64,000 nucleotides of DNA from Anaerolineales bacterium (GCA_014860745.1 JACZJC010000078.1:1-64000), one strand, 5' to 3'. Shown: positions 5,939 through 14,937, counted from the stretch's first letter. Notes: a model not told the origin generated them from the sequence alone. Made by a program: numbers and translations.

Positions 5939-7651
5939 ATGAATACAATTAAACGTGCTGTACTCTATGCAAGAGTTTCCAGCGATGACCGCGGCAAGGA
6001 AGGACGGAATCTGGCTGGACAATTGGAAATGTGCCGGGATTTTGCACTCGACAATGGGTGGCAAATCATTGCAGAATTGGCCGAGGATGATCGTGGCGCA
6101 TCCGGCGCTTCATTCGAATTACCTGAACTTAATCACGCACGCGATATGGCGCAAAAAGGAGAGTTTGATGTATTGGTAGTCCGTGAGATTGACCGCCTGA
6201 GTCGTAAGCTTGCGAAGCAACTCATTGTTGAAGAACAATTGAATCGAGCCGGTGTCGAAGTTGTTTATGTGCTTGCCAGTTACGAGAACTCGCCGGAAGG
6301 GCGTTTGAACAAACATATTCGTGCGACTATCGCTGAATACGAACGTGAGAAAATTGCCGAGCGCATGGTGCGCGGAAGGCGGCAGGTGGTCAAAAACGGG
6401 AAAATCATGCTTCATGGAGATAAACCCCCGTTTGGTTATCGCTTGTCGGAAGACGGTAAAAATTTGGTGATTCATGAAGAGGAGGCAGCAGTCGTACGGT
6501 TGGTTTACAGGTTTTATGTTGAGGGCGACGAGCGTGGAAAGCGGCTGTCTGCACGTGATATTGCCAAAAGATTGACTGCAATGAAAGTTCCCACCTGGGC
6601 GGATATTCGCGGGTTGTTCAAAAAGCGCGGAAAAGGAGAATGGTCCGGGAGGTTGGTCATGCGGATTTTGGGTTCAGAAACATATGCAGGTCATTGGCAT
6701 TATGGAAAACGTAACACTTTCGGAGGGTACCACAAGCCCAACGCCCGCGAATGGTGGCTGAGCTTTGATGTCCCGGCGATTGTCTCTGAGGAGACATGGA
6801 AACGCGCTCAAATTCAACGAAAGTTGAACACCAGTGAATCACTTCGCCATATAAAGAGAGAGTATTTACTTCGGAGTCGGGTTAGGTGTGGTTTGTGCAA
6901 AAGCAGCGTCAATTGCTATGCTACTCGACCAACTGGTAAGGAGCTTCGATATTATCTTTACTACCGCTGTAATGGTTATATGGGGAACATCGCCAATGTC
7001 GAGTGTAACCTTCCGAGTTTTCGAGTCGATATTGTTGACCCATTGGTTTGGAACTGGGTAAAAGATCTCCTCACGAAACCCGGGGTGTTGGAGCATGGAC
7101 TTGCTGAGTATCAGGAAGGGCGAGAACAGTTCTGCGCTCCGATTCGTGACCGCTTGATTGTTTTGGAGGATCTCTGGCAGGGTTCAAAAACACAATTAGA
7201 TCGCGTCCTCGATCTATATATATCTGGACAGGTTCAGAGGGAGTTGCTGATTGATAAGAAACAGCAATTGGAATCGACCCTCTCAGCTTTTGAGAAGGAA
7301 CGTGATGAATTGAATTTGAACCTGGAATCTGAAGCTTTAACAGATAATGAGATTCGGCAAATTGTGGAATTCGCTGCTCAGATTGCAGAGGGTTTGGAAC
7401 CGGGCGACGAATCGTTTGAAGATCGCAGGAGAATTATTGAACTGTTGGATGTGAGGGCGTCTTTTATAGTGGAAGACAATCAAAAGTATGTAGATGTATG
7501 GTGTTTCCTGGGTAGAAACAAGTTATCGATTGGGGACCCTACTTCTCGAAATGCGGCACACGCCAAAGATTATCGGTACTGTAACGTGCAAAGCCGCCAC
7601 CGACAACATCATACATACCGCCGCGTGCCATGGCTTGCAGGCAATGCTTGA
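5939..7651 (+). CDS. Large serine recombinase (integrase) of the element
   Basis: Large serine integrases join attP and attB without a long homology. The 570-aa protein has the resolvase domain with [10 protein letters not shown], catalytic Ser14, and the VREIDRLSR motif. A Recombinase domain follows from about 150 to 290 ([10 protein letters not shown]...). A zinc beta-ribbon comes next, with CGLC at about 319-322 and later Cys residues (CNGY, ECNLPS), then a long coiled-coil-like region (about 400-480). AAGGA precedes the ATG. The last ~35 residues are encoded by the antisense strand of the host yyaL-like gene beyond the junction near 7541, so integration has replaced the original C-terminus. 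Confidence 0.92.
   Translation: MNTIKRAVLYARVSSDDRGKEGRNLAGQLEMCRDFALDNGWQIIAELAEDDRGASGASFELPELNHARDMAQKGEFDVLVVREIDRLSRKLAKQLIVEEQLNRAGVEVVYVLASYENSPEGRLNKHIRATIAEYEREKIAERMVRGRRQVVKNGKIMLHGDKPPFGYRLSEDGKNLVIHEEEAAVVRLVYRFYVEGDERGKRLSARDIAKRLTAMKVPTWADIRGLFKKRGKGEWSGRLVMRILGSETYAGHWHYGKRNTFGGYHKPNAREWWLSFDVPAIVSEETWKRAQIQRKLNTSESLRHIKREYLLRSRVRCGLCKSSVNCYATRPTGKELRYYLYYRCNGYMGNIANVECNLPSFRVDIVDPLVWNWVKDLLTKPGVLEHGLAEYQEGREQFCAPIRDRLIVLEDLWQGSKTQLDRVLDLYISGQVQRELLIDKKQQLESTLSAFEKERDELNLNLESEALTDNEIRQIVEFAAQIAEGLEPGDESFEDRRRIIELLDVRASFIVEDNQKYVDVWCFLGRNKLSIGDPTSRNAAHAKDYRYCNVQSRHRQHHTYRRVPWLAGNA
7536..7545. other. Element-chromosome junction (attachment site region)
   Basis: The host reading frame on the minus strand is intact up to GTGCCGCATTTCGAGAAG (7542-7559) and then meets TAG. 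The family normally continues FEKMLYDN at this point. The junction therefore lies within a few bases of 7541. The partner junction and the 3' part of the target gene should lie left of the window start. Confidence 0.7.
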
Positions 7652-8336
7652 TGAGTTTTAGGAATTCGTCGTTTTTGCGGACCACGGAATGATGAAGTAA
7701 AAATTCGAGCACCATGGCCTGCGGGAATTTCGGCGCATCGCCCCAGCCGCCGTATCCCCAATCGTAGGATTCCTGCATGGCGTTTGCGATCGCAACGAGG
7801 TGTTCCGGCGTGAGCGAATCGCCGCTCTGATTTTTCGCCTGTGTTTGCAAGTGAGCGCCGACCTGAACTCCTGTTTTTTCCACTTCGTTTCTATCGTTTT
7901 TCCAGGCGTTGGCAAGGCCGCTCAAAACATCCTTGAATGCCGGCATGTTGAAACGGCGTACCGGCGGAAAATAGGTCCCTGCATAAAAAGGTTTCAGGTC
8001 CGGTGTGAGAAAGACCGACATGGGCCAGCCGCCTGAGCCTGTCATGGCGATGACCGCCTGCATGTAGATGCCATCGATGTCGGGGCGTTCTTCGCGATCT
8101 ACCTTGATATTGATGAAGTGCTCGTTCATGAACTTTGCGGTTTCTTCATCCTCGAAGGATTCGTGTGCCATCACATGGCACCAGTGACAGGCTGCATATC
8201 CGATGCTGAGGAAGATGGGTTTATCTTCCGCTGCGGCTTTTTTTAGCGCTTCATCGCCCCATGGGAACCAATCTACAGGGTTGTGAGCATGTTGAAGCAG
8301 GTAAGGGGAGATCTCTTTATTTAAGTGGTTTGTCAT
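7539..8336 (-). pseudogene. yyaL/SPATA20-type thioredoxin-domain gene, 5' part only, interrupted by the element
   Basis: The family is a thioredoxin-like domain fused to an (alpha/alpha)6 glycosidase-like domain, usually 650-700 aa. Only 265 residues remain. The ATG at 8336 starts [20 protein letters not shown], the typical N-terminus. The thioredoxin motif CHWCHVM (Cys50, Cys53) is followed by [17 protein letters not shown] and the conserved [12 protein letters not shown]. The frame stops right after VPHFEK, where the recombinase-bearing element has inserted. The upstream ATG at 8366 ([10 protein letters not shown]) is less likely. The product is probably non-functional unless the thioredoxin domain works alone. 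Confidence 0.9.
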
Positions 8337-8499
8337 GAAGATACCTTTAGTAAAAGGTGTGGGCAAATAACACTAAAATTATAGCCCATACAAATGTGCT
8401 CCGGGACTCATTAACCATTAGCATGTTATGCCCAAAAAACTGTTGCATTTCACCTTGATTTTTGCCCTGAAATTGTAGAAAAGGCTAGGTATGAGCGGC

Positions 8500-8836
8500 T
8501 AACATTGAATAGTCTTGAAAATCTTAACCTTGCGGACAGGGCACTTGGACGGATATCAGGAGAACCAGCAGGTCAGTTACGAAAAAACTCCCCGTTCGAT
8601 TACATCGGCGGATAACGATCACTCAACAGTTTTTTACAACAGACAATCCCGCGTCTTTCCGGATGTGGGACTGTCTCCGTTTAATCGGCAATTACCCATC
8701 AACAGAACGGGAGAGCCAGCGAAAAGGGCAACCACTTTGGTCGGGTGGAAACGGCAAAGGCAACGGAGGCAACCAGTGGGTCCGGCGCGATACGTGCAAC
8801 TCAACAGGGATGCGGTAATCGCATCCCTGTTTTGAT
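8500..8836 (+). ncRNA. Possible structured RNA ending in a strong terminator
   Basis: This 650-bp gap holds no convincing protein gene. An imperfect 11-bp stem (8642-8652 with 8665-8675), several G/A-rich internal loops and a perfect 12-bp terminator stem at 8803-8831 suggest a transcribed, folded RNA. The gene for its transcript start was not found. The 106-aa ORF across it (8515-8835) is compositionally odd and ends inside the terminator. I could not match it to RNase P, SRP, tmRNA, 6S or a known riboswitch. Confidence 0.35.
8803..8835 (+). terminator. Intrinsic terminator, 12-bp perfect stem
   Basis: AACAGGGATGCG and CGCATCCCTGTT flank the loop GTAAT, followed by TTGATT. The perfect stem at the end of a gene-free stretch shows that something upstream is transcribed. 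Confidence 0.8.
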
Positions 8837-8943
8837 TCCTAAGCCTGTCCCGTTAAGAACAGGAAAATCTGACATTTTCAAGCCCCATATTCGGCTTTTA
8901 GTCACCTTTAGACGGTTACATTCATAACAAATTGGTAAATATG

Positions 8944-8972
8944 TTGTATTTTAATCAAAATATTACTATAAT
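8944..8972 (+). promoter_or_regulatory. Promoter of the XRE-cupin regulator
   Basis: TTGTAT (8944-8949) and TATAAT (8967-8972) are separated by 17 bp, about 50 bp upstream of the ATG at 9023. The region is AT-rich. Confidence 0.7.
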
Positions 8973-9022
8973 ATTAGTACAAGCATTCAATACAAAGGAT
9001 TCCCATACTTGAAGAATTTCCT

Positions 9023-9679
9023 ATGAAAATAACTCCTTCCAAAAAACAGAGCGACATCCCAGAACGGACCAACCCATTTCTCACCGGGCTAGAAGATGAA
9101 GCAATCAGCGTTGGACAGCGCCTGCGGGAGATTCGAATTCTGCGGGGATTATCCTTGCGGGCGCTGGCAGAGCTGAGTGGGTTAAATATCAACACCCTGA
9201 GCCTGATCGAGAACGAACACACATCCCCCAGCGTAAGTACTCTCCAGCAACTGGCGCAAAGCCTGCAAGTGTCGATCACAGAATTTTTTCTAACGGACCA
9301 CGGAAGTAAAAAGCTGGTGCACCAAAAACAGGGGAGCCGTCCAAGCCTTGCATTCAAACACAGCAAGATGGAGGATCTTGCTGCTGGAATGCCACGTTTC
9401 GGAGCGGAACCGATCATCGTCACGCTTGAACCTGGCGCCGATAGTGGAAAAAAACCCATCGTTCATACAGGACGCGAGTTTGTTTACTGTTTAGAAGGAC
9501 AGATTGCCTACACTGTGGATAACGAGAAGTATCTATTGGAGGAGGGTGATAGTTTGATTTTCGAAGCTTATCTTCCACATCAATGGAAAAATACTGATCC
9601 CACTCCTTCGCAAGTTTTGCTGGTGCTATGCCCAATGGATGAACGGGATCAGCCCCGGGAACAACACTTCACGCGTTAA
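9023..9679 (+). CDS. XRE-family HTH regulator with C-terminal cupin
   Basis: This class of regulator senses a small ligand through a cupin barrel. The 218-aa protein has an XRE HTH at about 31-87 (GQRLREIRILRGLSLRALAELSG...NTLSLIENEHTSPSVSTLQQLAQSL) and a cupin_2 domain from about 145 to 205 (HTGREFVYCLEGQIAYTVDNE...EGDSLIFEAYLPHQW). The N-terminal 25 residues are an unstructured extension. It stands first in the rightward metal/redox cluster and has its own promoter, so it may control the small membrane protein and NifX-like gene that follow 27 bp later. Confidence 0.9.
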   Translation: MKITPSKKQSDIPERTNPFLTGLEDEAISVGQRLREIRILRGLSLRALAELSGLNINTLSLIENEHTSPSVSTLQQLAQSLQVSITEFFLTDHGSKKLVHQKQGSRPSLAFKHSKMEDLAAGMPRFGAEPIIVTLEPGADSGKKPIVHTGREFVYCLEGQIAYTVDNEKYLLEEGDSLIFEAYLPHQWKNTDPTPSQVLLVLCPMDERDQPREQHFTR

Positions 9680-9705
9680 TTACATGCTTTGAAAGGAGGT
9701 ATCTC

Positions 9706-9891
9706 ATGTATACAAAGATGGCTCCCCAGCTATGCCTGATGATTCCCATGCTGAACGTATTCACCGCTTCAAACCAAACCCGAGACTGGTCTTGGGCAAT
9801 GGAGTTTATCACCCCGATAATTTTGGTGAGTTTGGGGATTATTTTGTATATCCTCCACCGCAAACATCAAAACAAGAAAAAGGAGTTGTAA
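9706..9891 (+). CDS. Small single-helix membrane protein (61 aa)
   Basis: No family was recognised. An N-terminal hydrophobic stretch (APQLCLMIPMLNVFTA) and a strong helix at about 34-51 (FITPIILVSLGIILYILHR) end in a Lys-rich tail (KHQNKKKEL). AAAGGAGG precedes the ATG with good spacing. The next gene starts directly after its stop, so the two are translated together. It may anchor or accompany the NifX-like protein. Confidence 0.7.
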   Translation: MYTKMAPQLCLMIPMLNVFTASNQTRDWSWAMEFITPIILVSLGIILYILHRKHQNKKKEL

Positions 9892-10296
9892 ATGAAAATC
9901 GCAGTCGTTACAGATAATGGAAAATCAATCAGCCAGCACTTTGGACGCGCATCGCATTATATAGTCGTCACCATCGAAGACGGAAGAATCGTCAGCCGTG
10001 AGATGCGTGACAAAATGGGACATGCCCAATTCCAGGGAAAGCATCAAGAAGATCATCATCATGAAGCGGGCGAAAAGCATGGCTACGGAGTCGCCGCTGA
10101 CAATCGGCATGGACGCATGGCTGAATCGATCACCGATTGCGAGGCATTGTTATGTCGCGGGATGGGAATGGGCGCATATGAAAATATTAAAGCGCGTAAT
10201 ATCCGCCCAGTGGTCACCGATATAGCCGATATTGATGAAGCTGTTCTGGCTTATGCAAATGGGCAGATCGTTGATCACATCGAAAAACTCCATTAG
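9892..10296 (+). CDS. NifX/NifB-like dinitrogenase iron-molybdenum cofactor family protein
   Basis: The 134-aa protein belongs to the NifX/NifY/VnfX-like fold, used for binding Fe-S-Mo precursors or related metal clusters. MKIAVVTDNGKSISQHFGRASHYIVV at the N-terminus and a GMGMGAYENIKARNIRPVVTDI segment near 90-110 are typical. An insertion with HHHEAGEKHGYGV around 50-65 adds a His cluster that may bind metal. No nif structural genes are visible, so a role in nitrogen fixation is unlikely. It is the first enzyme-like gene of the metal/redox cluster. Confidence 0.85.
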   Translation: MKIAVVTDNGKSISQHFGRASHYIVVTIEDGRIVSREMRDKMGHAQFQGKHQEDHHHEAGEKHGYGVAADNRHGRMAESITDCEALLCRGMGMGAYENIKARNIRPVVTDIADIDEAVLAYANGQIVDHIEKLH

Positions 10297-10550
10297 CTGG
10301 GAAGAACGCAAAACGTGATTGTAAGTATCTGCACCTGTGAGGTACGTGCAGTCAGCTGGCTCTGCTGGTAGGAACAATCACAAAAGCAGGAATGAAGATG
10401 AAACCATGAAGAGGCCACCCCTGCCGGTTGGGGACCTGGCCAGATCTGGTGGGCAAGGTTTGGGAAGTGTGGAAACCGGCTATGCAATAGAAATTGAACA
10501 ATTTGTGCGAGGGGCTCCACAAGAGCCCCTTAGAAAGGTTTGGAGGCAAA
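10297..10550 (+). other. Intergenic region with no firm gene
   Basis: 254 bp between the NifX-like and zinc-ribbon genes. An ORF of 78 codons (10337-10573) starts MRYVQSAGSAGRNNHKSRNE and runs into the next gene in another frame. It has no ribosome binding site or recognised motif. A GGGGCTCCACAAGAGCCCC hairpin at about 10511-10529 precedes the next start and may affect its translation or end the upstream transcript. Confidence 0.4.
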
Positions 10551-10781
10551 ATGGATACCCGATTATTACGTAACCGTTTTGGACAGGGACAAGGACAAGG
10601 TCGTGGTGCACGTGGTCAAGGTCAGGGTGGAGGCGGACGCGGGAGAGGAAATAAACCCAGCTCCGGCCCCGGTGGAAATTGCATCTGCCCAAAATGCGGG
10701 CATAAGGAAAAACATGTAGCCGGTCAACGCTGTCTTGACCGGGTTTGTCCCAAGTGCGGGACAAAGATGAACCGCGAGTGA
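10551..10781 (+). CDS. RGG-rich protein with a C-terminal double-CxxC zinc ribbon (76 aa)
   Basis: The ATG at 10551 has GGAGG eight bases upstream; the track start at 10494 adds 19 non-conserved residues. After MDTRLLRNRFG comes a low-complexity GQGQGQGRGARGQGQGGGG tract, then CICPKCGHKEKHVAGQRCLDRVCPKCGTKMNRE with two CPKCG knuckles and two more Cys. Similar short 'ferredoxin-like' or DUF5320-associated proteins accompany NifX-like and Mrp genes in anaerobes, but I could not assign a family. It may bind zinc, an Fe-S cluster or nucleic acid. Confidence 0.75.
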   Translation: MDTRLLRNRFGQGQGQGRGARGQGQGGGGRGRGNKPSSGPGGNCICPKCGHKEKHVAGQRCLDRVCPKCGTKMNRE

Positions 10782-10863
10782 GTATCATGGTATCCGTCTC
10801 AACTTGCGGCATTGTTATCGAAGTTGTGGTCATGTCAGATGTTGACCCTGCGCAGGAGTGAAA

Positions 10864-11310
10864 ATGACCAGCAAAGTAAAGATCGGTATCATTATCTGCA
10901 ATCGCTACCGGACTTGTGCAGGTGGGAAATGCCTGAGGGCGTTGAGAAATAAAGAAGGCGCATTTCAACAGTACGCTGATTCAGATATGGAACTGGTCGG
11001 CTACACCACTTGCGATGGCTGTCCGGGTGGCAATGTCGAATATACCGGGGAGGAAATGGTAAAGAATGGAGCGCAGGTTATTCACCTGGCTACCGGACTA
11101 TTGGTTGGTTATCCTCCCTGCCCCTATATTCACACATTTAAAAGTTTTCTCGAAAAACGCTATGGGGTAAAAGTTGTGGTTGGCACACATCCTATTCCCA
11201 AAAAATATCTGGATCTACACACAAGCTTGGGAACCTGGAAAGATGCTGAATGGCAACCACTTTTAGAATCGACAATGGCAGATGAAGCGACCCGGAAGGC
11301 TTACGACTGA
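10864..11310 (+). CDS. CGGC domain-containing protein
   Basis: The CGGC domain is a small putative metal-binding module of unknown reaction. The 148-aa protein starts MTSKVKIGIIICNRYRTCAGGKCLRAL, with cysteines in NRYRTCAGGKC and in TTCDGCPGGN (about residues 49-55), and a PPCPYIH motif near 83-89. The ATG at 10864 fits the AGGAG at 10854 better than the GTG at 10858. It lies between the zinc-ribbon and radical SAM genes with short gaps and is transcribed with them. Confidence 0.85.
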   Translation: MTSKVKIGIIICNRYRTCAGGKCLRALRNKEGAFQQYADSDMELVGYTTCDGCPGGNVEYTGEEMVKNGAQVIHLATGLLVGYPPCPYIHTFKSFLEKRYGVKVVVGTHPIPKKYLDLHTSLGTWKDAEWQPLLESTMADEATRKAYD

Positions 11311-11318
11311 GTAAAACG

Positions 11319-12326
11319 ATGAACTATGTTTTTGGTCCTGTCCCTTCCAGAAGATTAGGTCAATCGCTGGGAATTGACACCATCCCGCTCAAGACCTGCA
11401 ACTGGAATTGCGTCTATTGCCAGTTGGGGCGCACCATGCCGCTGACAAATGAGCGGCGTGAATATATTCCAGTGGAGGATATTCTCCTCGAAGTGGAGCA
11501 GGTTCTAAGATCCCGCGTGAACGGTGAGATCGATTGGGTGACTTTCGTTGGCTCAGGTGAACCGACTTTGCACAGCCGTCTCGGTGAATTGATCCGCCGT
11601 GTAAAAAATATCATTGCGCTTCCGGTGGCGGTCATCACCAATGGGTCTTTGTTATACCTGCTTGAAGTTCGAAAGGAATTGAGCGCTGCGGATGCGGTTC
11701 TGCCGACGCTGGATGCTGGCACGGCTGAACTATATCGCAAGGTCAATCGGCCTCATCCACAAATTACGTTTGAGCGGCTTGTGGATGGATTAATTGCTTT
11801 TCGCGAAGAGTATCGGGGAAAGTTATGGGTTGAGGTAATGCTGGTGCGCGGATTAAATGACACCTTCCAAGTACTGGAAGATATTGGAAAAGTTCTGCAA
11901 ATGGTTAAACCAGATGCCGTGCATATCAACCTGCCGACGCGTCCGCCAACTGAAACCTGGGTGCAATCGCCGGATGAGGAAGGCTTGATGCGGGCTATGT
12001 CCATTCTGGGAAACATCGCTGAGGTGGTGCATCCGGCAGAAGGAAGTTTCGACCTGAGCGGGCACGAGAATGTGGTGGATGCGATTATTGGCATCATAGC
12101 CCGCCACCCGATGCGGCAGGATGAACTCGAGCGGACGCTGACTCGTTGGTCGCCGGGAGAGGTAAACAAAGCATTGGTGGATTTAGAAGCAAGTAGCAGG
12201 GCACAGATCGTAGAGCGTTACGGAACACGTTTCTGGAGTGCAGAGCCTGCGCGCTATCCAGATGAAGCTCAAAGCCAGCTCACGAATCCGGCTCATAACA
12301 AAGCGAGTACCCGTGCTCGCGAATAG
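11319..12326 (+). CDS. Radical SAM protein of the FGPVPSRRLG type
   Basis: The 335-aa enzyme carries the radical SAM cluster motif CNWNCVYC (Cys27, Cys31, Cys34), preceded by the family hallmark FGPVPSRRLGQSLGID. VTFVGSGEPTLHSRLGELI (about 74-92) is the SAM-binding GGE-like motif. A C-terminal domain (240-315) contains a winged-helix-like stretch (RHPMRQDELERTL). The substrate is unknown. Homologues sit next to metal-cluster and tRNA modification genes in anaerobes. It starts 8 bp after the CGGC gene and is probably co-translated. Confidence 0.9.
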   Translation: MNYVFGPVPSRRLGQSLGIDTIPLKTCNWNCVYCQLGRTMPLTNERREYIPVEDILLEVEQVLRSRVNGEIDWVTFVGSGEPTLHSRLGELIRRVKNIIALPVAVITNGSLLYLLEVRKELSAADAVLPTLDAGTAELYRKVNRPHPQITFERLVDGLIAFREEYRGKLWVEVMLVRGLNDTFQVLEDIGKVLQMVKPDAVHINLPTRPPTETWVQSPDEEGLMRAMSILGNIAEVVHPAEGSFDLSGHENVVDAIIGIIARHPMRQDELERTLTRWSPGEVNKALVDLEASSRAQIVERYGTRFWSAEPARYPDEAQSQLTNPAHNKASTRARE

Positions 12327-12407
12327 AAATGAGAATCAGGATGTCTTCTTGAGAAGATGCTTACATGGTGAATGAAATTTCAGTCTTTCTTCACCGGAGT
12401 AAGAGTG

Positions 12408-12728
12408 ATGAGTCTAAACACTATTTTTGATATCCAGTCTAGACTATGTAAATCAATGGGGTATCCCATTCGGTTAGAGATACTTCACAACTTGCGCAAT
12501 AGTCCGAAATGCGTCAATGAACTATCTGAACTCCTGGGGCAACCGCAATCTACGATTTCCCGCCATTTGTCAATTCTGCGATCCGCGGGAATTGTACTGG
12601 CAGATCATCAGAGGCAATATGTTTACTATCGCATTGCAAATCCAAAGTTATTGGAAGTTTGTGACCTGATGCGAGAAGTATTAGAAGAGCAAAGCGCTCA
12701 TGAAGCTAAACTAGCACGGGAACTGTAG
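12408..12728 (+). CDS. ArsR-family transcriptional regulator
   Basis: The winged-helix protein (106 aa from the ATG at 12408; the track start at 12372 lacks a ribosome binding site) shows MGYPIRLEILHNLRNSPKCVNELSELLGQPQSTISRHLSILRSAGIVLADHQRQYVYYRI. This is the full ArsR HTH and wing. A single Cys (PKCVNEL) is in the helix region used for thiol metal sensing in some members, but the classical CxC pair is absent. It precedes a ZIP transporter, so metal-responsive control of uptake is likely. Confidence 0.9.
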   Translation: MSLNTIFDIQSRLCKSMGYPIRLEILHNLRNSPKCVNELSELLGQPQSTISRHLSILRSAGIVLADHQRQYVYYRIANPKLLEVCDLMREVLEEQSAHEAKLAREL

Positions 12729-12769
12729 GAAGAAGGTCAATCTTTCAGGATGAGACGGAGAACTTGTCA

Positions 12770-13597
12770 ATGACGGATGCGAACGCGATTTTGAACGCGT
12801 TTTTACTTAGCCTGTTAGCTGGTTTGGGCACTGGTCTGGGCGGCTTGATAGTCGTGATTCGTAAACCTGGAAAAAGGATGTTCGGCTTTTTGATGGGGAT
12901 TACGGCTGGGGTCATGATCACGCTTGCATTTCATGAATTGGTTAATGAAGCCTGGGAACTGCAAGGTTTTATGACCGCCACTATTGGATTTTTTACCGGT
13001 GCGGTTTTTATGCTTGCACTCGACATTCTGATTCCACACATTCGCTTTGGCGAAAGAGAGTCCACACTTTTTGATAAGCCTGTTATCCAGGATATAGACC
13101 AAGAAACCCGTTTTTGGAGACGTCGGCATGGCGGCAGTATAGTTAACCAGCAACTCCTGAAGACTGGAACCTTGCTTGCCATTGGCATTACGATCCACAA
13201 TATTCCTGAGGGCATTGCTGTAGGGGCTGGTTATATGCACTTTCCTGAATTCGGTCTCTTCATTATTATGGCTGTCATGCTTCACAATATTCCAGAGGGC
13301 ATTGCCACAACCTTGCCGCTATGCAAGAGCGGCGTTAGCCGATGGAATTCTTTCAAGGTTGCTCTGTTTTCAGGATTTGCCGAACCTGTCGGTGCATTAC
13401 TCGCGGCTCTCTTTCTCAAATCTTTCAGTTTCTTTCTACCCGGGGCGCTGGCGTTTGCAGGCGGGGTAATGGTGTTCATCACTTTGGATGAACTGCTTCC
13501 CACAGCCCGGGAGTATGGACATCAGCACTATACCGCCGTAGGCATTATCCTTGGAGCGATTTTTGTATTTCTGTTATCAGGATTTTTTGGGGTGTGA
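12770..13597 (+). CDS. ZIP-family divalent metal transporter
   Basis: ZIP transporters move Zn, Fe or related divalent metals into the cytoplasm. The 275-aa protein has about eight membrane segments. The binuclear metal centre signature appears as HNIPEGIAVG (about 143-152) and again as HNIPEGIATT (about 170-179), as in ZupT. The cytoplasmic loop after helix three is rich in charged residues. The ATG at 12770 has GGAG at the right distance; TTG at 12764 is the track start. It is directly downstream of the ArsR regulator. Confidence 0.92.
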   Translation: MTDANAILNAFLLSLLAGLGTGLGGLIVVIRKPGKRMFGFLMGITAGVMITLAFHELVNEAWELQGFMTATIGFFTGAVFMLALDILIPHIRFGERESTLFDKPVIQDIDQETRFWRRRHGGSIVNQQLLKTGTLLAIGITIHNIPEGIAVGAGYMHFPEFGLFIIMAVMLHNIPEGIATTLPLCKSGVSRWNSFKVALFSGFAEPVGALLAALFLKSFSFFLPGALAFAGGVMVFITLDELLPTAREYGHQHYTAVGIILGAIFVFLLSGFFGV

Positions 13598-13620
13598 CTT
13601 TTCGAAAGGAGTGACGAAAA

Positions 13621-14181
13621 ATGGAATGGTTACCTGAATTGAAACTTGGCTGGTCCAACGGCTGGCTCTTGCTTGGCGCATTCTACATAATCTTCGGCAT
13701 TCTCATGTTATTGACCCCAAAAGATATTGTCGCCAAACTTTTTAGCGTCTCTGGCTGGAGCAGGCAACAAGTTATCTTCTCTGTAATTGGGAAACCGTTC
13801 TCTCTCGCCTGTCTCGGAATAATTATTTTCTCGCCGCTAAAAATTGGGCAGAATGTTTTTATATCGGGCAGCGTAGTGTTCCTGATTGGATTTACCGGGA
13901 TGATGATCGCTTTATCCAACTTTAGAAGCACACCCTCCGACCAACCTGTAACGCAGGGACTCTACCGGATCTCGCGCAATCCTCAATGGATATCATTGGC
14001 AGCCATGTTTCTGGGATCTTGTATTGCGATCGGTTCGTGGCTGGCAATCCTTCTCTTGCTGATCGCAGTGGTCTTTTATCATTTCCGTATCCTTGGGGAA
14101 GAGCGAGCTTGCTTGAATCGTTTTGGAGAACCCTACCAGAGTTACCTAAAACGCGTGCCGCGTTATTTCATGTTTTTCTGA
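13621..14181 (+). CDS. Isoprenylcysteine carboxyl methyltransferase-like membrane protein
   Basis: The 186-aa membrane protein has about five helices and the C-terminal signature of the ICMT/phospholipid methyltransferase-like family: TQGLYRISRNPQWISL, then EERACLNRFGEPYQSYLKRVPRYF. This region binds SAM in ICMT. AAAGGAG precedes the ATG. The lipid or protein substrate is unknown. It lies in line with the ZIP transporter (23 bp gap) and the DUF364-like gene. Confidence 0.85.
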   Translation: MEWLPELKLGWSNGWLLLGAFYIIFGILMLLTPKDIVAKLFSVSGWSRQQVIFSVIGKPFSLACLGIIIFSPLKIGQNVFISGSVVFLIGFTGMMIALSNFRSTPSDQPVTQGLYRISRNPQWISLAAMFLGSCIAIGSWLAILLLLIAVVFYHFRILGEERACLNRFGEPYQSYLKRVPRYFMFF

Positions 14182-14198
14182 AAAATAGAAGATGCCTC

Positions 14199-14933
14199 AT
14201 GATGACAGTCCTTGATGATCTATTCTCTAGCCTGACCGAAGACTTTCCCACACGTTCTGTGCTTGTTGGCGCACATTGGACGGTGGTATGCAGTCGTTAT
14301 TGCGGGATGGCGGCGACTCAGGCATCTGATCACCCGCATGGACATGAGCAGGTCCGTGATGTGGGTCACTTGCATCAGAAGAATGCCCGTGAATTGGCGG
14401 AATTGGCATATTCGACACAACCGTTGGAAGCACCCATCGGTGTAGCCGCGATCAATTCGCTGCTGGATGTGGACGAATCGCTTGCAGTGGAGGTCAACGC
14501 ATCCGAAGTCCTGACCAGCCGCGGGCGGGGAAAGAACGTAGCCCTGGTCGGGCACTTTCCATTTATTCAACAACTTCGTCAAAGCGCCAAAAACCTTTGG
14601 ATCATAGAACAGCATCCTACTGACGATGAATACCCAGCCGAATCTGCAGTTGATCTGTTGCCTCAAGCGGACGTGGTCGCCATCACTGGAAGTGCCTTGG
14701 TGAATCACACCCTGGACGGGCTTCTTGCGCTTTGTAAACCCAATTCAACTGTGATGGTGTTGGGACCAAGCACCCCACTATCCCCCATACTCTTCAAGCA
14801 TGGCATTACCATCATATCCGGGACACGTGTGATCGATGAAGAGGCAGTTCTGCGTACGGTTGGTCAGGGCGCATCCTTTCGCCAGGTGGAAGGAAAAAAG
14901 TTATTGACTCTTGTACATGATAAGGAAAAGTAG
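14199..14933 (+). CDS. DUF364/heavy-metal chelation-like Rossmann protein
   Basis: The ATG at 14199 was chosen because the 71 residues before it overlap the methyltransferase gene in another frame. The 244-aa protein has the N-terminal 'enolase-like' part (SVLVGAHWTVVCSRYCGMAATQ), GVAAINSLLD, then a Rossmann half with GRGKNVALVGHFPFIQQL, ADVVAITGSALVNHTLDGLL and VMVLGPSTPLSPILF. This matches the DUF4213/DUF364 pair, described as putative heavy-metal chelators. It fits the metal theme of the cluster. Its activity is unproven. Confidence 0.85.
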   Translation: MMTVLDDLFSSLTEDFPTRSVLVGAHWTVVCSRYCGMAATQASDHPHGHEQVRDVGHLHQKNARELAELAYSTQPLEAPIGVAAINSLLDVDESLAVEVNASEVLTSRGRGKNVALVGHFPFIQQLRQSAKNLWIIEQHPTDDEYPAESAVDLLPQADVVAITGSALVNHTLDGLLALCKPNSTVMVLGPSTPLSPILFKHGITIISGTRVIDEEAVLRTVGQGASFRQVEGKKLLTLVHDKEK

Positions 14934-14937
14934 TGTA

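Noticed and set aside
8515-8835. 106-aa ORF as a protein gene
   Set aside because: No ribosome binding site or domain was found, and it ends inside a perfect terminator stem. An RNA is more likely, though not shown.
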